Below are positions 9,046 through 18,205 of a stretch of 64,000 nt of DNA, piece by piece. Numbering within the stretch: position 1 is the first letter of the stretch; each line of letters begins with the position of its first letter. The notes under the pieces were generated by a model. That model made no database searches. It had not been told where the DNA came from and saw nothing but the letters and a program-made list of their open reading frames with translations. The stretch spans positions 3,534,001 to 3,598,000 of the forward strand of contig NZ_CP071872.1 of NCBI RefSeq assembly GCF_022647665.1. Reading direction: 5' to 3'. Both the position numbers and the translations under genes were made by a program. The stretch is from Streptomyces formicae. GTDB taxonomy: Bacteria; Actinomycetota; Actinomycetes; Streptomycetales; Streptomycetaceae.

Positions 9046-10284
9046 TCACTTCCCCGTCGCGGCCTGCTGCTGCGCCCGGTGCAGGGCCTGTTCGGGACTG
9101 GTCCGTCCGGTCAGCACGGACTGGAACGCGCCCGCGAGCGCGTCGCCGACGACGGGCCAGCCGGTGCCGACCTTCGCGGTGCGGGAGCGGGCCGTGGTGA
9201 CCAGCTCGGCGAAGGCGGCGAGCTTGGGGTTCTGCTGCGCGTACGCCTGGGCCGCGGCGGCGCGGGTCGGCACGTTGTTGACCGACTCGCCCCATTGGAG
9301 CTGGTTCTTCTCGGTGTTGAGGCAGTTCAGGAGCTTGCCGGCGTTCTTCTCGCGCGCCGGGTCGTCGTCGTTCTTCGGTACGGCCATGACCGTGCCGCCG
9401 ATGGGCGGCACGGCGGCCTTGCCCGCCACGGGCACCGGGATGCTCGCGACCGCCCAGTCCACGTTCTTCTGGGCGCTGAGGACCGGCACCTGCCACGGTC
9501 CGTTGATCATCATCGCGGCGCGGCCGGCGACGAACTGGTCGTTGACGTCCTGCTGGTTCCAGTTGACGACGGACTTCGATGCGGAGCCGTCCGCCACGAG
9601 GTCCTTCCACAGCTGGAGCGCGGCCTCGCCCTTGCCGTTGTCGATCCGGGCCTCGTCACCGCCCGCGGACCAGAAGAACGGCAGGAACTGGTACACGCCG
9701 TCCGCGTTGGGGCTCGCGCTGAAGGCCATCCCGTACGTGTCGCCGGCCGTCAGCTCCTTCGCGGCGGCCCGCAGCTCCTCCCAGGTGGTGGGCGGCGCGA
9801 TGCCCGCGTCCTTCAGGAGCTCGGTGTTGTAGATCAGGGCGAGGGAGTTGACCGAGCGGGCGATGCCGTACTGGGTGCCGTCGTACGATCCGAGCGACGT
9901 GGCGCTCGCCGAGAAGCCGGAGGTGTCGACCCCGGCCTCCGCCAGCGGACGCAGCCCCTCGGTCTGCGCGAACTGCGGCAGCTCCGAGCCGTCGAGCTCC
10001 AGGATGTCGGTGAGCGAGTCGGACGACGCCATGCGCAGCGCCTTGGACGCGACCTGGTCGGCGGGCACGCTGATCTGCTCGACCTCGAGGCCCAGCGGCT
10101 TGCCGCAGCGGTCGAAGAACTGCTGGTTGGCCGTGTGCTCGGCGGTGTCGGTGGCCGAGTTGAGCACCGTGACGGTGCCGGGGCCGGGTTCGGCGGCGCA
10201 GCCGGTCAGCCCCAGCGAGAGGGCGCTGAAGGCGAGTGTCGCGGCGACGAGGGGGACGGGTATGCGCCCTGCTCTGGACGGCAT
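9046..10284 (-). CDS. Sugar ABC transporter substrate-binding lipoprotein
   Basis: This 412-residue family-1 extracellular solute-binding protein has a signal peptide ending in the lipobox LTGC, which anchors it to the outer membrane face. I chose the ATG at 10284 because GGAG lies 6 bases upstream; ATG codons at 10296 and beyond lack this. It delivers the oligosaccharide to the two permeases downstream. The ligand is inferred (xyloglucan-type or other beta-glucan oligosaccharide) from the downstream alpha-xylosidase and beta-glucosidase. The 87-base gap to the LacI gene holds a perfect 14-bp palindrome (10335-10348). Confidence 0.92.
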   Translation of the reverse strand: MPSRAGRIPVPLVAATLAFSALSLGLTGCAAEPGPGTVTVLNSATDTAEHTANQQFFDRCGKPLGLEVEQISVPADQVASKALRMASSDSLTDILELDGSELPQFAQTEGLRPLAEAGVDTSGFSASATSLGSYDGTQYGIARSVNSLALIYNTELLKDAGIAPPTTWEELRAAAKELTAGDTYGMAFSASPNADGVYQFLPFFWSAGGDEARIDNGKGEAALQLWKDLVADGSASKSVVNWNQQDVNDQFVAGRAAMMINGPWQVPVLSAQKNVDWAVASIPVPVAGKAAVPPIGGTVMAVPKNDDDPAREKNAGKLLNCLNTEKNQLQWGESVNNVPTRAAAAQAYAQQNPKLAAFAELVTTARSRTAKVGTGWPVVGDALAGAFQSVLTGRTSPEQALHRAQQQAATGK

Positions 10285-10371
10285 TCGGTTCTCCATTACA
10301 TGTGCGGCTCTGGACATGCGGTCTGGCGGTGCTGCGGGCGGCCGCCCGATGGGGCCGTACGGCGCTCGGCC

Positions 10372-11403
10372 CTACGGCGGCGGGGCGATGCCGGGTCCGG
10401 TGGCCATCCGGGGCTGGATCAGGTGGTGCGGCGTGGCGGAGGGTGCGACCGGGGAGGGCTCCCGGCCGTCGCAGCCGGCGCCGATCGCCTCGACCGCCAG
10501 CCGGGCCACGGCCGTCGACATCTCGGCGACGGGCAGGTCGATCCGCGGCAGGTGCCGGATGCCCAGCTCGTCCGGGAGGCTGCCGACGAGGACGACGGCC
10601 AGGTCGTCGGGGACCCGCAGCCCGGCCGCGGCCACCATGTCCAGCAGGTGCGGAAGCAGAATCAGATGCTGGACCACCAGCGCGGTCGGGGCGGGGTGCG
10701 CGGTCAGCGCCTCGTGCAGCCGCCGCCCGAGCAGCTCCGGGTCGCGGTGGGACGGGAGCACACGCACCTCGGCGCCGGTCTCCGCGGTGGCCCGCCGCGC
10801 ACCGTCGAGGCCGTGCAGCGCATAGCCGCGGCGGGCGGCGATCTCGTGCTCGGCCGATGACAGGAAGAGGATCCGCCGGTGGCCGGCCGCGGCGGTCTCG
10901 CGGATGGCGAGGGCGACGGCGGCCTCCCAGTCGAGGTCCGTCCAGGGCAGCGCCGCGTGGTCGTCGTGGCCGAGCAGCGCCGCGGGGAAGCCCAGCTCGT
11001 GGAGGACCCCGATACGGGGGTCGCGCTCCTCGACGGCCATCAGCACGGCCGCGTCCGCCAGCCCGCTGCGGGCCACCCGGCGCAGCCCGCCGACGCCGTC
11101 CCCGTCGGTCATGAGCAGGACGTCGTAGCCGTGGCCGCGGGCGGCGTCGGTGACGTCGATGGCGAAGCGGCCGTCGATCGCGCGGTACTCGCCGGGCACG
11201 CGCGGCACCGCCAGGGCGAGCACCTGGGTGCGGGCGCTGCGCAGGGTGCGGGCGCTGGCGCGGGGGTGGTAGCCGAGCGCGTCGATCGCCTCCCGCACCG
11301 CGCGCCGGGTGTCCTCGGAGATCTTGCGCGACCCGCTCAGGACGTACGAGACGGTGCTGGGCGCCACGCCTGCCCGCTCGGCGACGTCCTTGATCGTGGC
11401 CAT
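10372..11403 (-). CDS. LacI-family regulator of the GH1/GH31 sugar operon
   Basis: This 343-residue regulator starts MATIKDVAERAGVAPSTVSYVLSG, the classic LacI helix-turn-helix followed by a hinge helix with paired Ala, then a periplasmic-binding-protein-like sensor domain. The ATG at 11403 has GGAGG 6 bases upstream. It lies directly upstream of and codirectional with the ABC/GH1/GH31 genes, so it may be the first gene of that operon or a separate autoregulated unit. A perfect palindromic operator with an extra half site lies just in front of it (11438-11468). The inducer is inferred to be the imported sugar. Confidence 0.92.
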   Translation of the reverse strand: MATIKDVAERAGVAPSTVSYVLSGSRKISEDTRRAVREAIDALGYHPRASARTLRSARTQVLALAVPRVPGEYRAIDGRFAIDVTDAARGHGYDVLLMTDGDGVGGLRRVARSGLADAAVLMAVEERDPRIGVLHELGFPAALLGHDDHAALPWTDLDWEAAVALAIRETAAAGHRRILFLSSAEHEIAARRGYALHGLDGARRATAETGAEVRVLPSHRDPELLGRRLHEALTAHPAPTALVVQHLILLPHLLDMVAAAGLRVPDDLAVVLVGSLPDELGIRHLPRIDLPVAEMSTAVARLAVEAIGAGCDGREPSPVAPSATPHHLIQPRMATGPGIAPPP

Positions 11404-11437
11404 GCCCGCCTCCGTCCGCCCGTGTCGGGGCGTCGAC

Positions 11438-11505
11438 TTCATCGAATTCATCGAATCGATTCGATGAACGGCGTGACTGTAGGCAGGGGCGGACCGCCAG
11501 GGCAA
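11438..11505 (-). promoter_or_regulatory. Promoter and LacI operator in front of the 10372-11403 regulator gene
   Basis: On the minus strand a -35 TTGCCC (11500-11505) and a -10 TACAGT (11476-11481) are separated by 18 bases. Immediately downstream lies a perfect 22-bp palindrome at 11447-11468 made of TTCATCGAATC and its inverse, with a central AATCGATT core. A further TTCATCGAA half site is repeated in tandem at 11438-11446. A dimer bound here would block initiation, so autoregulation is likely. Confidence 0.65.
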
Positions 11506-11541
11506 TACCCTGGGCGATAAGTCCGTTTTGTGAAATGGTCG

Positions 11542-11575
11542 CCGGGCCGGCGCTCCTGAAGGGGCGCCGGCCCGG
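11542..11575 (-). terminator. Hairpin terminator after the truncated permease
   Basis: A 12-bp perfect GC stem (CCGGGCCGGCGC with its complement) closes a 10-base loop. It lies 14 bases past the permease stop and before the LacI promoter. There is no U-tract, which is normal for Streptomyces. Confidence 0.65.
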
Positions 11576-11588
11576 TGCGGGCCCGGTC

Positions 11589-12578
11589 TCACGGGGGAGG
11601 ACTCCGCACTGGAGCGGACGGCGTGGCCGACGGCTCAGCCGGCTCGGACGTCCCGGTGACGTTCCGCAGGATCTCCGCCAGGACGGCCTCGCCCGCGTCC
11701 GCCTGCTCACCGAAGCGGCCGGCGGGCTGGGCGCCCACGCCCGCGACCGCGACCGCGACGTACAGCGTCGTGACCACGAGCAGCGTGAACAGGATCGCCA
11801 GCGGGATCGTGCGCCGTGGACTGCGCACTTCCTCACCGGCCGTCGAGACGGCGTCGAATCCGACGTAGGAGAAGAAGACGCCCGAGGCGGCGACCGTCAC
11901 TCCGGCGACGCCGTGCGGGGCGAAGTCGGAGAAGTGGTCCGAGTCGAAGGCGGTCAGCGCGACGGCGACGAAGAAGATGAGGACACCGATCTTGATGCAC
12001 ACCATCACCGTGTTCACGGCGGCGGACTCCCGGGTGCCGCGCGCAAGCAGCAGGGAGCAGAGCAGCACGACCACGAGAGCGGGGACGTTGAACCAGCCGC
12101 CGGCGCCCGGGGGCTGGCTGATGACGTCCGGCAAGGTGAACCCGAAGAGGGTGTCCGAGACCTCGTTCAGGTACTGGCCCCAGCTGACGGCCACCGTGGA
12201 GACGGCGACGCCGTATTCGAGGATCAGACACCAGGCGACGAGATAGGCGGCGCCCTCGCCGAGCGAGGCGTACGAGTAGGAGTAGGTGCTGCCCGAGACG
12301 GGGACCGCGCCCGCGAGCTCCACGTAGCACAGCGCCGCGAGGCCGGCCACGGCGGCGGCGATCGCGAACGAGAGGACCACGCTCGGGCCGGCCTTGGGCA
12401 CCGTGGTGCCGAGGACGAAGAAGATGCCCGTCCCCACGACCGAGCTGATGCCGATCAGAGCGAGCTGCCACAGCCCGATGCTGCGCCGCAGCGGAGGGCC
12501 TGAGTAGTCGCCCTCGGCCTCGGCGATCATTCGATCGATTGGTTTGCGCCGCCGCAACTCGTCGGCCATCGAGCCCAT
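11589..12578 (-). pseudogene. APC-family amino-acid permease, C-terminally truncated
   Basis: The 329-residue product has the N-terminal two thirds of an APC-superfamily amino-acid permease: the GTGIF motif in the first membrane helix, the GSTYSY segment and the FFSYVGFDA helix. It stops after about eight helices, just past VLAEILRNVTG, with a short unrelated tail of Ser, Pro and Ala. Family members usually have 12 helices and about 480-500 residues, so some 150-170 residues are missing. Only 185 bases separate the stop from the LacI start, so the 3' part has been lost, not just shifted out of frame. The ATG at 12578 has AGGAGG upstream, so expression signals look intact. It may still be translated, but transport function is doubtful. 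Confidence 0.7.
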
Positions 12579-13036
12579 GGCTCCTCCTTCGGATCTTGCA
12601 TCCCCGCTCTTTCGCGGTTCCGTGGATCCTGCGGCCGGGGCATCGGCGGAACAACGGAGGAGCCGTGCGTCCGCCCGCCGCAACGTTGGCCGATCCGACA
12701 AAGACAGGGGTCGTCGGGCACGTGCCACGCGGCAGGTGTTTCCCGATCCTGCACAAGGGTTCCTTTCACGCCAGAGTGGCGCGTACTGTGCGCATCCCCG
12801 GTACCGCTCACCGGGGGAACAAGCGGTGCACACCTCCCCCTTGGGCACCGCCGCGAGCCCCGCCCGCACCAGCCGGCGGGGCCTCGCCACGCCCTGCAGG
12901 CGGTTCGACGGTGACCCTTGACAGTCATCCGACGTCTCCTTAGGTTCATCCGACAGTAGCCGCATTCAGCGCCGGATTTCCGCGGAGAGCTCGGACGAAT
13001 CGCGCGGAGTGTCCGGCATGACTTCCTGGAGCCGCC
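12579..13036. other. 458-bp divergent intergenic region, possibly with a structured permease leader
   Basis: No gene is supported here. The right part holds the promoter of the beta-helix gene. The left part would be the 5' leader of the permease transcript on the minus strand. In that leader CCCCGGT/ACCGGGG (12796-12802 with 12810-12816) form a stem whose loop (12803-12808) is complementary to 12822-12827, so an H-type pseudoknot could form, and GUGUGC (12828-12833) can pair with GCGCAC (12788-12793) to close it. A further stem GCAGG/CCTGC flanks TGTTTCCCGAT to the left. Confidence 0.35.
12918..12954 (+). promoter_or_regulatory. Promoter of the secreted beta-helix gene
   Basis: A perfect -35 TTGACA (12918-12923) and a -10 TAGGTT (12941-12946) are separated by 17 bases. 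The 9-mer TCATCCGAC occurs in the spacer (12925-12933) and again over the start region (12946-12954), 21 bases apart, about two helical turns. This is a plausible binding site for a regulator not identified here. Confidence 0.6.
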
Positions 13037-15853
13037 GTGCGCTGGAGACCCGGAACGTCCCGTCCGCCCTTTCGGCTCACCGCGGTTGCCGCTGCCGCGG
13101 CGGTCCTGAGCACGGGCCTTGCTCTGCTGCCCGCTCCGCCCGCGACCGCCGTCGCCGGTGGCATCACCCTGCACGTGTCCGCACAGGGCACCGACCGGCC
13201 CGTCGGCATCGGCACCGCCGCCCGGCCGTTCCGCACGATCGAGCGGGCCCAGCGGGTGGCCCGGGCGATCTCCCGTACGCACCTGGTGCCCGTTCAGGTC
13301 GTCGTGCACGGCGGCACGTACCACCTGGACCGCACCCTCACCTTCGACACCCGCGATTCCGGCACCGCGCGGGCCCCGGTGCGCTACACCGCTGCCCCCG
13401 GCGAGAAGGTCGTCCTCAGCGGCGGCCGCACGCTCCGGCCCGACTGGCGGACCCACAGTGGAGCCGTCAAGGTCGCCGACATCGGCACCGGACTCGACTT
13501 CGACCAGCTCTTCGTCGACGGCGAGCGCCAGATCCTCGCCCGCTACCCGAACTACGACCCCGCGGCGCAGATCCTCGGCGGCACCGCCGCGGACGCCGTC
13601 TCACCCGCCCGCGTGGCCACGTGGAAGAACCCGACCACGGCCCTCGTCCGCACCTTGCACAACGGGGCCTGGGGAGGCAACTCCTTCAAGGTCACCGGCG
13701 TCAGGGCGGACGGCACCCCCGAGCTCCAGTGGGTCGGGGACAACAACCGCGGCAGCGGGATGCACGCCACCCACCGCATGGTCGAGAACGTCTTCGAGGA
13801 ACTCGACGCGCCCGGCGAGTGGTTCCACGACAAGGCCGCCGGCAAGCTCTACTACTACGCCCCCGACGGCATCGACCTCACCACCGCCCGGATCGAGACC
13901 GCCGAACGCGCCGAGCTGATCCGTGTCGAGGGCGAAAGCCCGGACCGGCCCGTGCGCCACCTGTCCTTCTCCGGATTCACCTTCACCCAGACCCACCGCA
14001 CGCTCTTCACCCACCCGTACGAGAAGCTCCAGCTCGGCGACTGGGCCATCGCGCGCACCGGCGCCGTGTATCTGAGGAACACGGAGTACGTCGACGTCCG
14101 TGACGGATTCTTCGACCAGGTCGGCGGCAACGCCGTCTTCCTGGACGGATACAACCGCCGCAACACCGTCGCCGGCAGCGAGTTCAGCCACTCCGGCGCC
14201 ACGGACGTCGCGATCATCGGCCGCCCCGACGCCGTACGCGAACCGTCCACCTGGGACAGCTTCCGCAAGACGATCGAGGACACCACACCGGGGCCGAAGT
14301 CCGAGAACCACCCGCGTGAGGTCACCGTCAGCGGCAACCACATGCACGACAACGGGCAGTTCGAGAAGCAGACCTCGGGCGTGCAGATCTCGATGAGCCG
14401 CCGGATCACCGTCAAGGGCAACACGATCCACGACGGTCCGCGTGCCTGCATCGACATCAACGACGGCACCTGGGGCGGCCATCTCATCGAGGACAACTCG
14501 CTCTTCGACTGCGTCAAGGAGACCTCCGACCACGGCCCGTTCAACTCCTGGGGCCGTGACCGCTTCTGGCCGCTCGACGCAGACGACGCGACGAAGAAGG
14601 CGTACGCGAAGCTCGACGCCATGGAGACCACGGTCATCCGGCACAACCGGATCCGGCACTCCTCGGCCTGGGACATCGACCTCGACGACGGCTCCTCGAA
14701 CTACCTCATCGAGAACAACCTGCTCCTCAACGGCGGCGTCAAGCTGCGCGAGGGCTTCCACCGGACCGTACGGAACAACATCTTCGTCAACGGCGGCGGC
14801 CACTTCCACGTCTGGTACGCCGACACCGGCGACGTCGTCGAGAACAACATCTTCGTCACCGACAACCCGTACGACCTGATCGGCGTCGACATGGCCAAGT
14901 CCGGGCCGCTCATCGACAAGAACCTCTTCTGGAACAACGGCAAGCCGGTCGCCGACGTCAACGACGCCTGGCGCGCCCAGGGCCTGGACGCCCACTCGGC
15001 GATCGCGGACCCGAAGTTCCCGGGCGCCGGGCCGTTCGCCGACCCGTCCCAGCTGGACTACACCGTCGCCGACGACTCCCCGGCCCTCGCGCTCGGCTTC
15101 CGCAACTTCCCGATGACCGGTTTCGGCGTCGCCGGCTCTCCCACGCCGCCGCCCCTGGAGTGGCGGGCGGCGCCGGCCGATCCGTACAAGTCGCTCGCCG
15201 AGCCGCTGCTGGGCGCGACCGCGACCCAGATCCACTCGGACGAGCTCAAGTCCTCGGTGGGGCTCACCGACTACGACGGCCTCGCCCTCAAGACCGTTCC
15301 GCCGGACTCGTACGCGGCCCAGCAGGGGCTGCGCGCCAACGACGTCATCCGCGCGGTCGACGGGCACAAGGTGACCGACCGCACCAGCTACTGGAGCGTG
15401 TACCACCGGATCCCCGCCGGGGATCAGATCAGGCTCTCGATCTGGCGCAACCAGGCGGCCGCCGAGGTGACCCTCGCCAAGCCTGCCGGCACCGAGACGG
15501 TCAACAACACCGCGGCCACCGCCTTCACCGGCAGCTGGGGCTTCTCGGCCAACCGCGGCGCGGGCGACCTCGCCGACGACGTCCACTACACCACCGCGGA
15601 CGGGGCGTCGGCGACGCTCACCTTCCACGGAACGGGAATCGCGGTCCTCGGCGAGAAGTACTCCGACCAGGGCGACGTCGAGGTCTTCGTCGACGGGGTC
15701 TCGCAGGGTCTGGTGGACACGACGTCCGCCGAACGCCAGGTCCAGGCCGTGGTCTTCAGCGTCTCCGGGCTGAGCGCGGGCGAGCACACCGTCCAGGTCG
15801 TCAAGCGCAGCGGGAAATACGCCACACTCGACGGCTTCCGCATCACAGGATGA
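13037..15853 (+). CDS. Secreted right-handed beta-helix protein with PDZ and C-terminal sandwich domains (GH141-like candidate)
   Basis: This 938-residue exported protein has four parts. A signal peptide covers about 1-39. Next is a polysaccharide-processing module that opens with HVSAQGTD and FRTIERAQ and runs through parallel beta-helix repeats (many VxxNxIxxN-like strands) to about residue 690. A PDZ-like domain follows at about 730-805 (GLALKTVPPDS, GLRANDVIRAVDG), then a C-terminal jelly-roll of the galactose-binding type. The N-terminal layout matches secreted beta-helix glycosidases such as GH141 (fucosidase or xylanase), but I cannot confirm the family. A PDZ domain in a carbohydrate-active protein is unusual. 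The GTG at 13037 has GGAG 7 bases upstream. A fucosidase gene follows. Confidence 0.75.
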   Translation: MRWRPGTSRPPFRLTAVAAAAAVLSTGLALLPAPPATAVAGGITLHVSAQGTDRPVGIGTAARPFRTIERAQRVARAISRTHLVPVQVVVHGGTYHLDRTLTFDTRDSGTARAPVRYTAAPGEKVVLSGGRTLRPDWRTHSGAVKVADIGTGLDFDQLFVDGERQILARYPNYDPAAQILGGTAADAVSPARVATWKNPTTALVRTLHNGAWGGNSFKVTGVRADGTPELQWVGDNNRGSGMHATHRMVENVFEELDAPGEWFHDKAAGKLYYYAPDGIDLTTARIETAERAELIRVEGESPDRPVRHLSFSGFTFTQTHRTLFTHPYEKLQLGDWAIARTGAVYLRNTEYVDVRDGFFDQVGGNAVFLDGYNRRNTVAGSEFSHSGATDVAIIGRPDAVREPSTWDSFRKTIEDTTPGPKSENHPREVTVSGNHMHDNGQFEKQTSGVQISMSRRITVKGNTIHDGPRACIDINDGTWGGHLIEDNSLFDCVKETSDHGPFNSWGRDRFWPLDADDATKKAYAKLDAMETTVIRHNRIRHSSAWDIDLDDGSSNYLIENNLLLNGGVKLREGFHRTVRNNIFVNGGGHFHVWYADTGDVVENNIFVTDNPYDLIGVDMAKSGPLIDKNLFWNNGKPVADVNDAWRAQGLDAHSAIADPKFPGAGPFADPSQLDYTVADDSPALALGFRNFPMTGFGVAGSPTPPPLEWRAAPADPYKSLAEPLLGATATQIHSDELKSSVGLTDYDGLALKTVPPDSYAAQQGLRANDVIRAVDGHKVTDRTSYWSVYHRIPAGDQIRLSIWRNQAAAEVTLAKPAGTETVNNTAATAFTGSWGFSANRGAGDLADDVHYTTADGASATLTFHGTGIAVLGEKYSDQGDVEVFVDGVSQGLVDTTSAERQVQAVVFSVSGLSAGEHTVQVVKRSGKYATLDGFRITG

Positions 15854-15874
15854 TCGAAGGGTGAAAATGGACCA

Positions 15875-15911
15875 GCGTCCGGTGACTGCGACCCACGCGG
15901 TCACCGGACGC
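15875..15911 (+). terminator. Hairpin terminator after the beta-helix gene
   Basis: A perfect 12-bp stem (GCGTCCGGTGAC with its complement) encloses a 13-base loop. It lies 21 bases past the beta-helix stop and 19 bases before the next start codon. Confidence 0.7.
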
Positions 15912-15930
15912 GCCGCATAGCGTGACGTCC

Positions 15931-17201
15931 ATGCCCATGCAGCCATGGTTCTCCGACGCCAAGCTCGGAATCTTCCTTCACTACGGCATCTACGCGGTCG
16001 ACGGGGTCCCCGAGTCCTGGGCCTTCTACGGGGGCGAGTCCCCCACGACCAGTACATGAAGCAGCTCGACGGCTTCACCGCGTCGCAGTACGACCCCGGG
16101 GCGTGGGCGGAGCTGTTCGCCCGCGTCGGGGCGAGGTACGCGGTGCTGACCGCCCGTCACCACGACGGTGTGGCCCTGTGGGACACGGCCCACGGCGACC
16201 TGAACGTCGTGCGCCACACCCCCGCGGGCCGCGACCTCATCGCCCCGTACGCCGAGGCCCTGCGCGCGCGGGGCCTCAAGGTCGGCCTGTACTACTCGCA
16301 CTCGGACTGGAACCACCCCGACTACGCGAGCGTCGTCCACCCCGAGCCGCCCAACGAGGACGTGCGCACCAACCGCTTCGTGGCGCCGAAGGACGGCATC
16401 GAGGACCCCGACGCCTGGGCCCGCTACCTCGCCTACCGCAACGGGCAGGTCGGCGAGCTCGTCGACCGCTTCCTCCCGGACCTGCTGTGGTTCGACGGCG
16501 AGTGGGAGCGCAGCGAGGAGCAGTGGGGGATGCGGGAGCTCTCCGAGCAGATCCTCGCGGGCAACCCCGAGACCGTCCTCAACGCGCGCATGCTCAGCTA
16601 CGGCGACTACGCCACGCCCGAGCAGGGCGTGCCGCTGACCCCTCCGGACGGTCCGTGGGAACTGTGCCTGACGGTCAACGACTCCTGGGGCCACCAGCAC
16701 CAGGACCACAACCACAAGTCGGTGCGCCAGCTGGTGCGCTACTTCACCGAGACGATCGCCATGGGCGGCAACCTGCTGCTCGACGTCGGCCCCCGGGAGG
16801 ACGGCACGATCACGGCCGAGCAGACCGAGCGCCTCGAAGGACTCGGGGCGTGGATCGCCCGGCACTCCGACGCCGTGTACGGCACCGTCGCCGGTCTGCC
16901 GGCCGGGCACCACTACGGTCCGAGCACCCTGTCCGCCGACCGCCGCACGGTGTACCTGATCTGCTTCGACACCCCGCGCGAGTCGCTCTCCCTGCGCGGA
17001 CTGCGCAACAAGGTCGAGCGCGTGACCGTCGTCGGCACGGGTACGGAACTGGCCCACCGGGTCGTCGGCGGACTGGGGGAGGTCCCGGGCGTGACGTGGA
17101 TCGACGCGCCCGATGCCGGGGACGTCGACGAGTACGCCACCGTGCTGGCCGTCGAACTCGACGGCGAGCTCGACCTCTACCGGGGCACCGGCCGGGACTG
17201 A
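15931..17201 (+). pseudogene. GH29 alpha-L-fucosidase, frameshifted near the N-terminus
   Basis: The gene is a close paralogue of the intact fucosidase at 25299-26573. It starts MPMQPWFSDAKLGIF at 15931 in one frame, but that frame ends at TGA 16057-16059 after 42 residues. The rest of the enzyme (DQYMKQLDGF onward, including the WFDGEWER nucleophile segment) continues in another frame to 17201. The break lies in a run of five C at about 16040-16044, where a sixth C would restore GE-SPHDQYM. An ATG at 16056 overlaps the premature TGA, so reinitiation could give a fragment lacking the first barrel strand and its active-site His. This is either a genuine one-base deletion or a homopolymer read error. 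The intact gene would encode about 423 residues and remove alpha-L-fucose. Confidence 0.75.
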
Positions 17202-17206
17202 CGCCG

Positions 17207-17277
17207 CTCCGCCCCGTCCGCCGGTCCGCCCCGTCCGCCGGTCCGCCCCGTCCTTCGGTCCCCCCGTCCGTCGGTCA
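17207..17277. repeat. Imperfect 17-bp tandem repeat between convergent genes
   Basis: The unit CCGGTCCGCCCCGTCCG occurs at 17221-17237 and, with one change, at 17238-17254. Degenerate copies flank it on both sides. It fills the gap between the fucosidase pseudogene and the convergent AraC gene and may contribute to termination. Confidence 0.6.
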
Positions 17278-17280
17278 GGC

Positions 17281-18078
17281 TCAGGCGCCGGCGCGGATCG
17301 CGCGCGGAGACGCGCCCAGTTCGCGCCGGCACGCCTTGTTGAACGCCTGGAGGTCCTCGACGCCGACCGCCGCCGCGATCGCCGGGATCGACAGAGTCGA
17401 CTCGCGCAGCAGATGCCGGGCGCGCTCCATCCTGCGCCGGCGGATGTACGCCACGACCGTGCCGCCCGTCTCGCCCCGGAACAGCCGGATGAGGTGGTTG
17501 TGCGACACCCCCGCCGCCCGCGCCACGTCCGGCACCGCCAGCCGCCCCGCCAGATTCGACTCGATGTACGCGACGGCGGCAGCGACCGAGGCGTGCGGCC
17601 GGGCGGCATCCTGGCCGGGCTCGGCGAGCTCGGCCACCCGCCACAGCGCGGCCCACACCTCCGCGTCCGCCCGCCGCGGGCTGCGCGGCGCCGTGGCGAT
17701 GGCCCCCAGCAGCAGCTGCGACAGCGCGGGCGTCAGCGACCCGGCGTCCTGCATCACGGGAATCTCCCGCACCTCGCCCACACCGGGCAGCCTGAAATGC
17801 GCGAACAGATGCTCGGACCGCCCCCGGTAGCGGTACCGCACGACCGCCCCCGGCGGCACGAGGCTCACATGCCCCGGCCGGATCGCGTGGTCGGCCCCGT
17901 CGACGGTGAGCTCGGCGGCGTACCGGTACAGGTGCAACTGCCACAGCTCGGGCAGCCGGAACACCTCGAGCGAGGTCGTCGTGCCGTGCAGGCCCACCCC
18001 GAGCTGGGACAGCTGCGGCGGCTCGTCCAGCCGCACCGCGGCCGTCCGGCCGGGACGGATCCAATGACTGTCGGTCAC
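17281..18078 (-). CDS. AraC-family transcriptional regulator
   Basis: This 265-residue protein has an N-terminal cupin-like sensing domain (about 10-150) and a C-terminal AraC DNA-binding domain with two helix-turn-helix units (about 165-262; AARAAGVSHNHLIRLFRGE and AIAAAVGVEDLQAFNKACRR). AraC proteins of this type usually activate neighbouring sugar genes when a sugar binds the cupin. It is convergent with the fucosidase pseudogene and divergent from the LacI gene, so it may control fucoside use, but no operator was recognised. The start is a GTG at 18078 with no clear ribosome site, so the N-terminus is uncertain. Confidence 0.88.
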   Translation of the reverse strand: MTDSHWIRPGRTAAVRLDEPPQLSQLGVGLHGTTTSLEVFRLPELWQLHLYRYAAELTVDGADHAIRPGHVSLVPPGAVVRYRYRGRSEHLFAHFRLPGVGEVREIPVMQDAGSLTPALSQLLLGAIATAPRSPRRADAEVWAALWRVAELAEPGQDAARPHASVAAAVAYIESNLAGRLAVPDVARAAGVSHNHLIRLFRGETGGTVVAYIRRRRMERARHLLRESTLSIPAIAAAVGVEDLQAFNKACRRELGASPRAIRAGA

Positions 18079-18205
18079 GTTGAAAATCTACCAGCGCTGA
18101 AGGAGTTGTCCGCAATGACGGTGGAAGGCCGGTTCGCAACCGCGTACCCACGCGCGCCCACGCACGCCGAGGTGGCGAAAACTGGTCAGGGGGCCATGGG
18201 ATGTG

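Noticed and set aside
12539..12943. Short plus-strand frames in the permease leader region
   Set aside because: They lack ribosome sites and recognisable products, and lie upstream of or across the mapped -35/-10 promoter.
17221..17277. CRISPR-like tandem repeats
   Set aside because: The units are contiguous 17-mers without unique spacers and lie between convergent stop codons.
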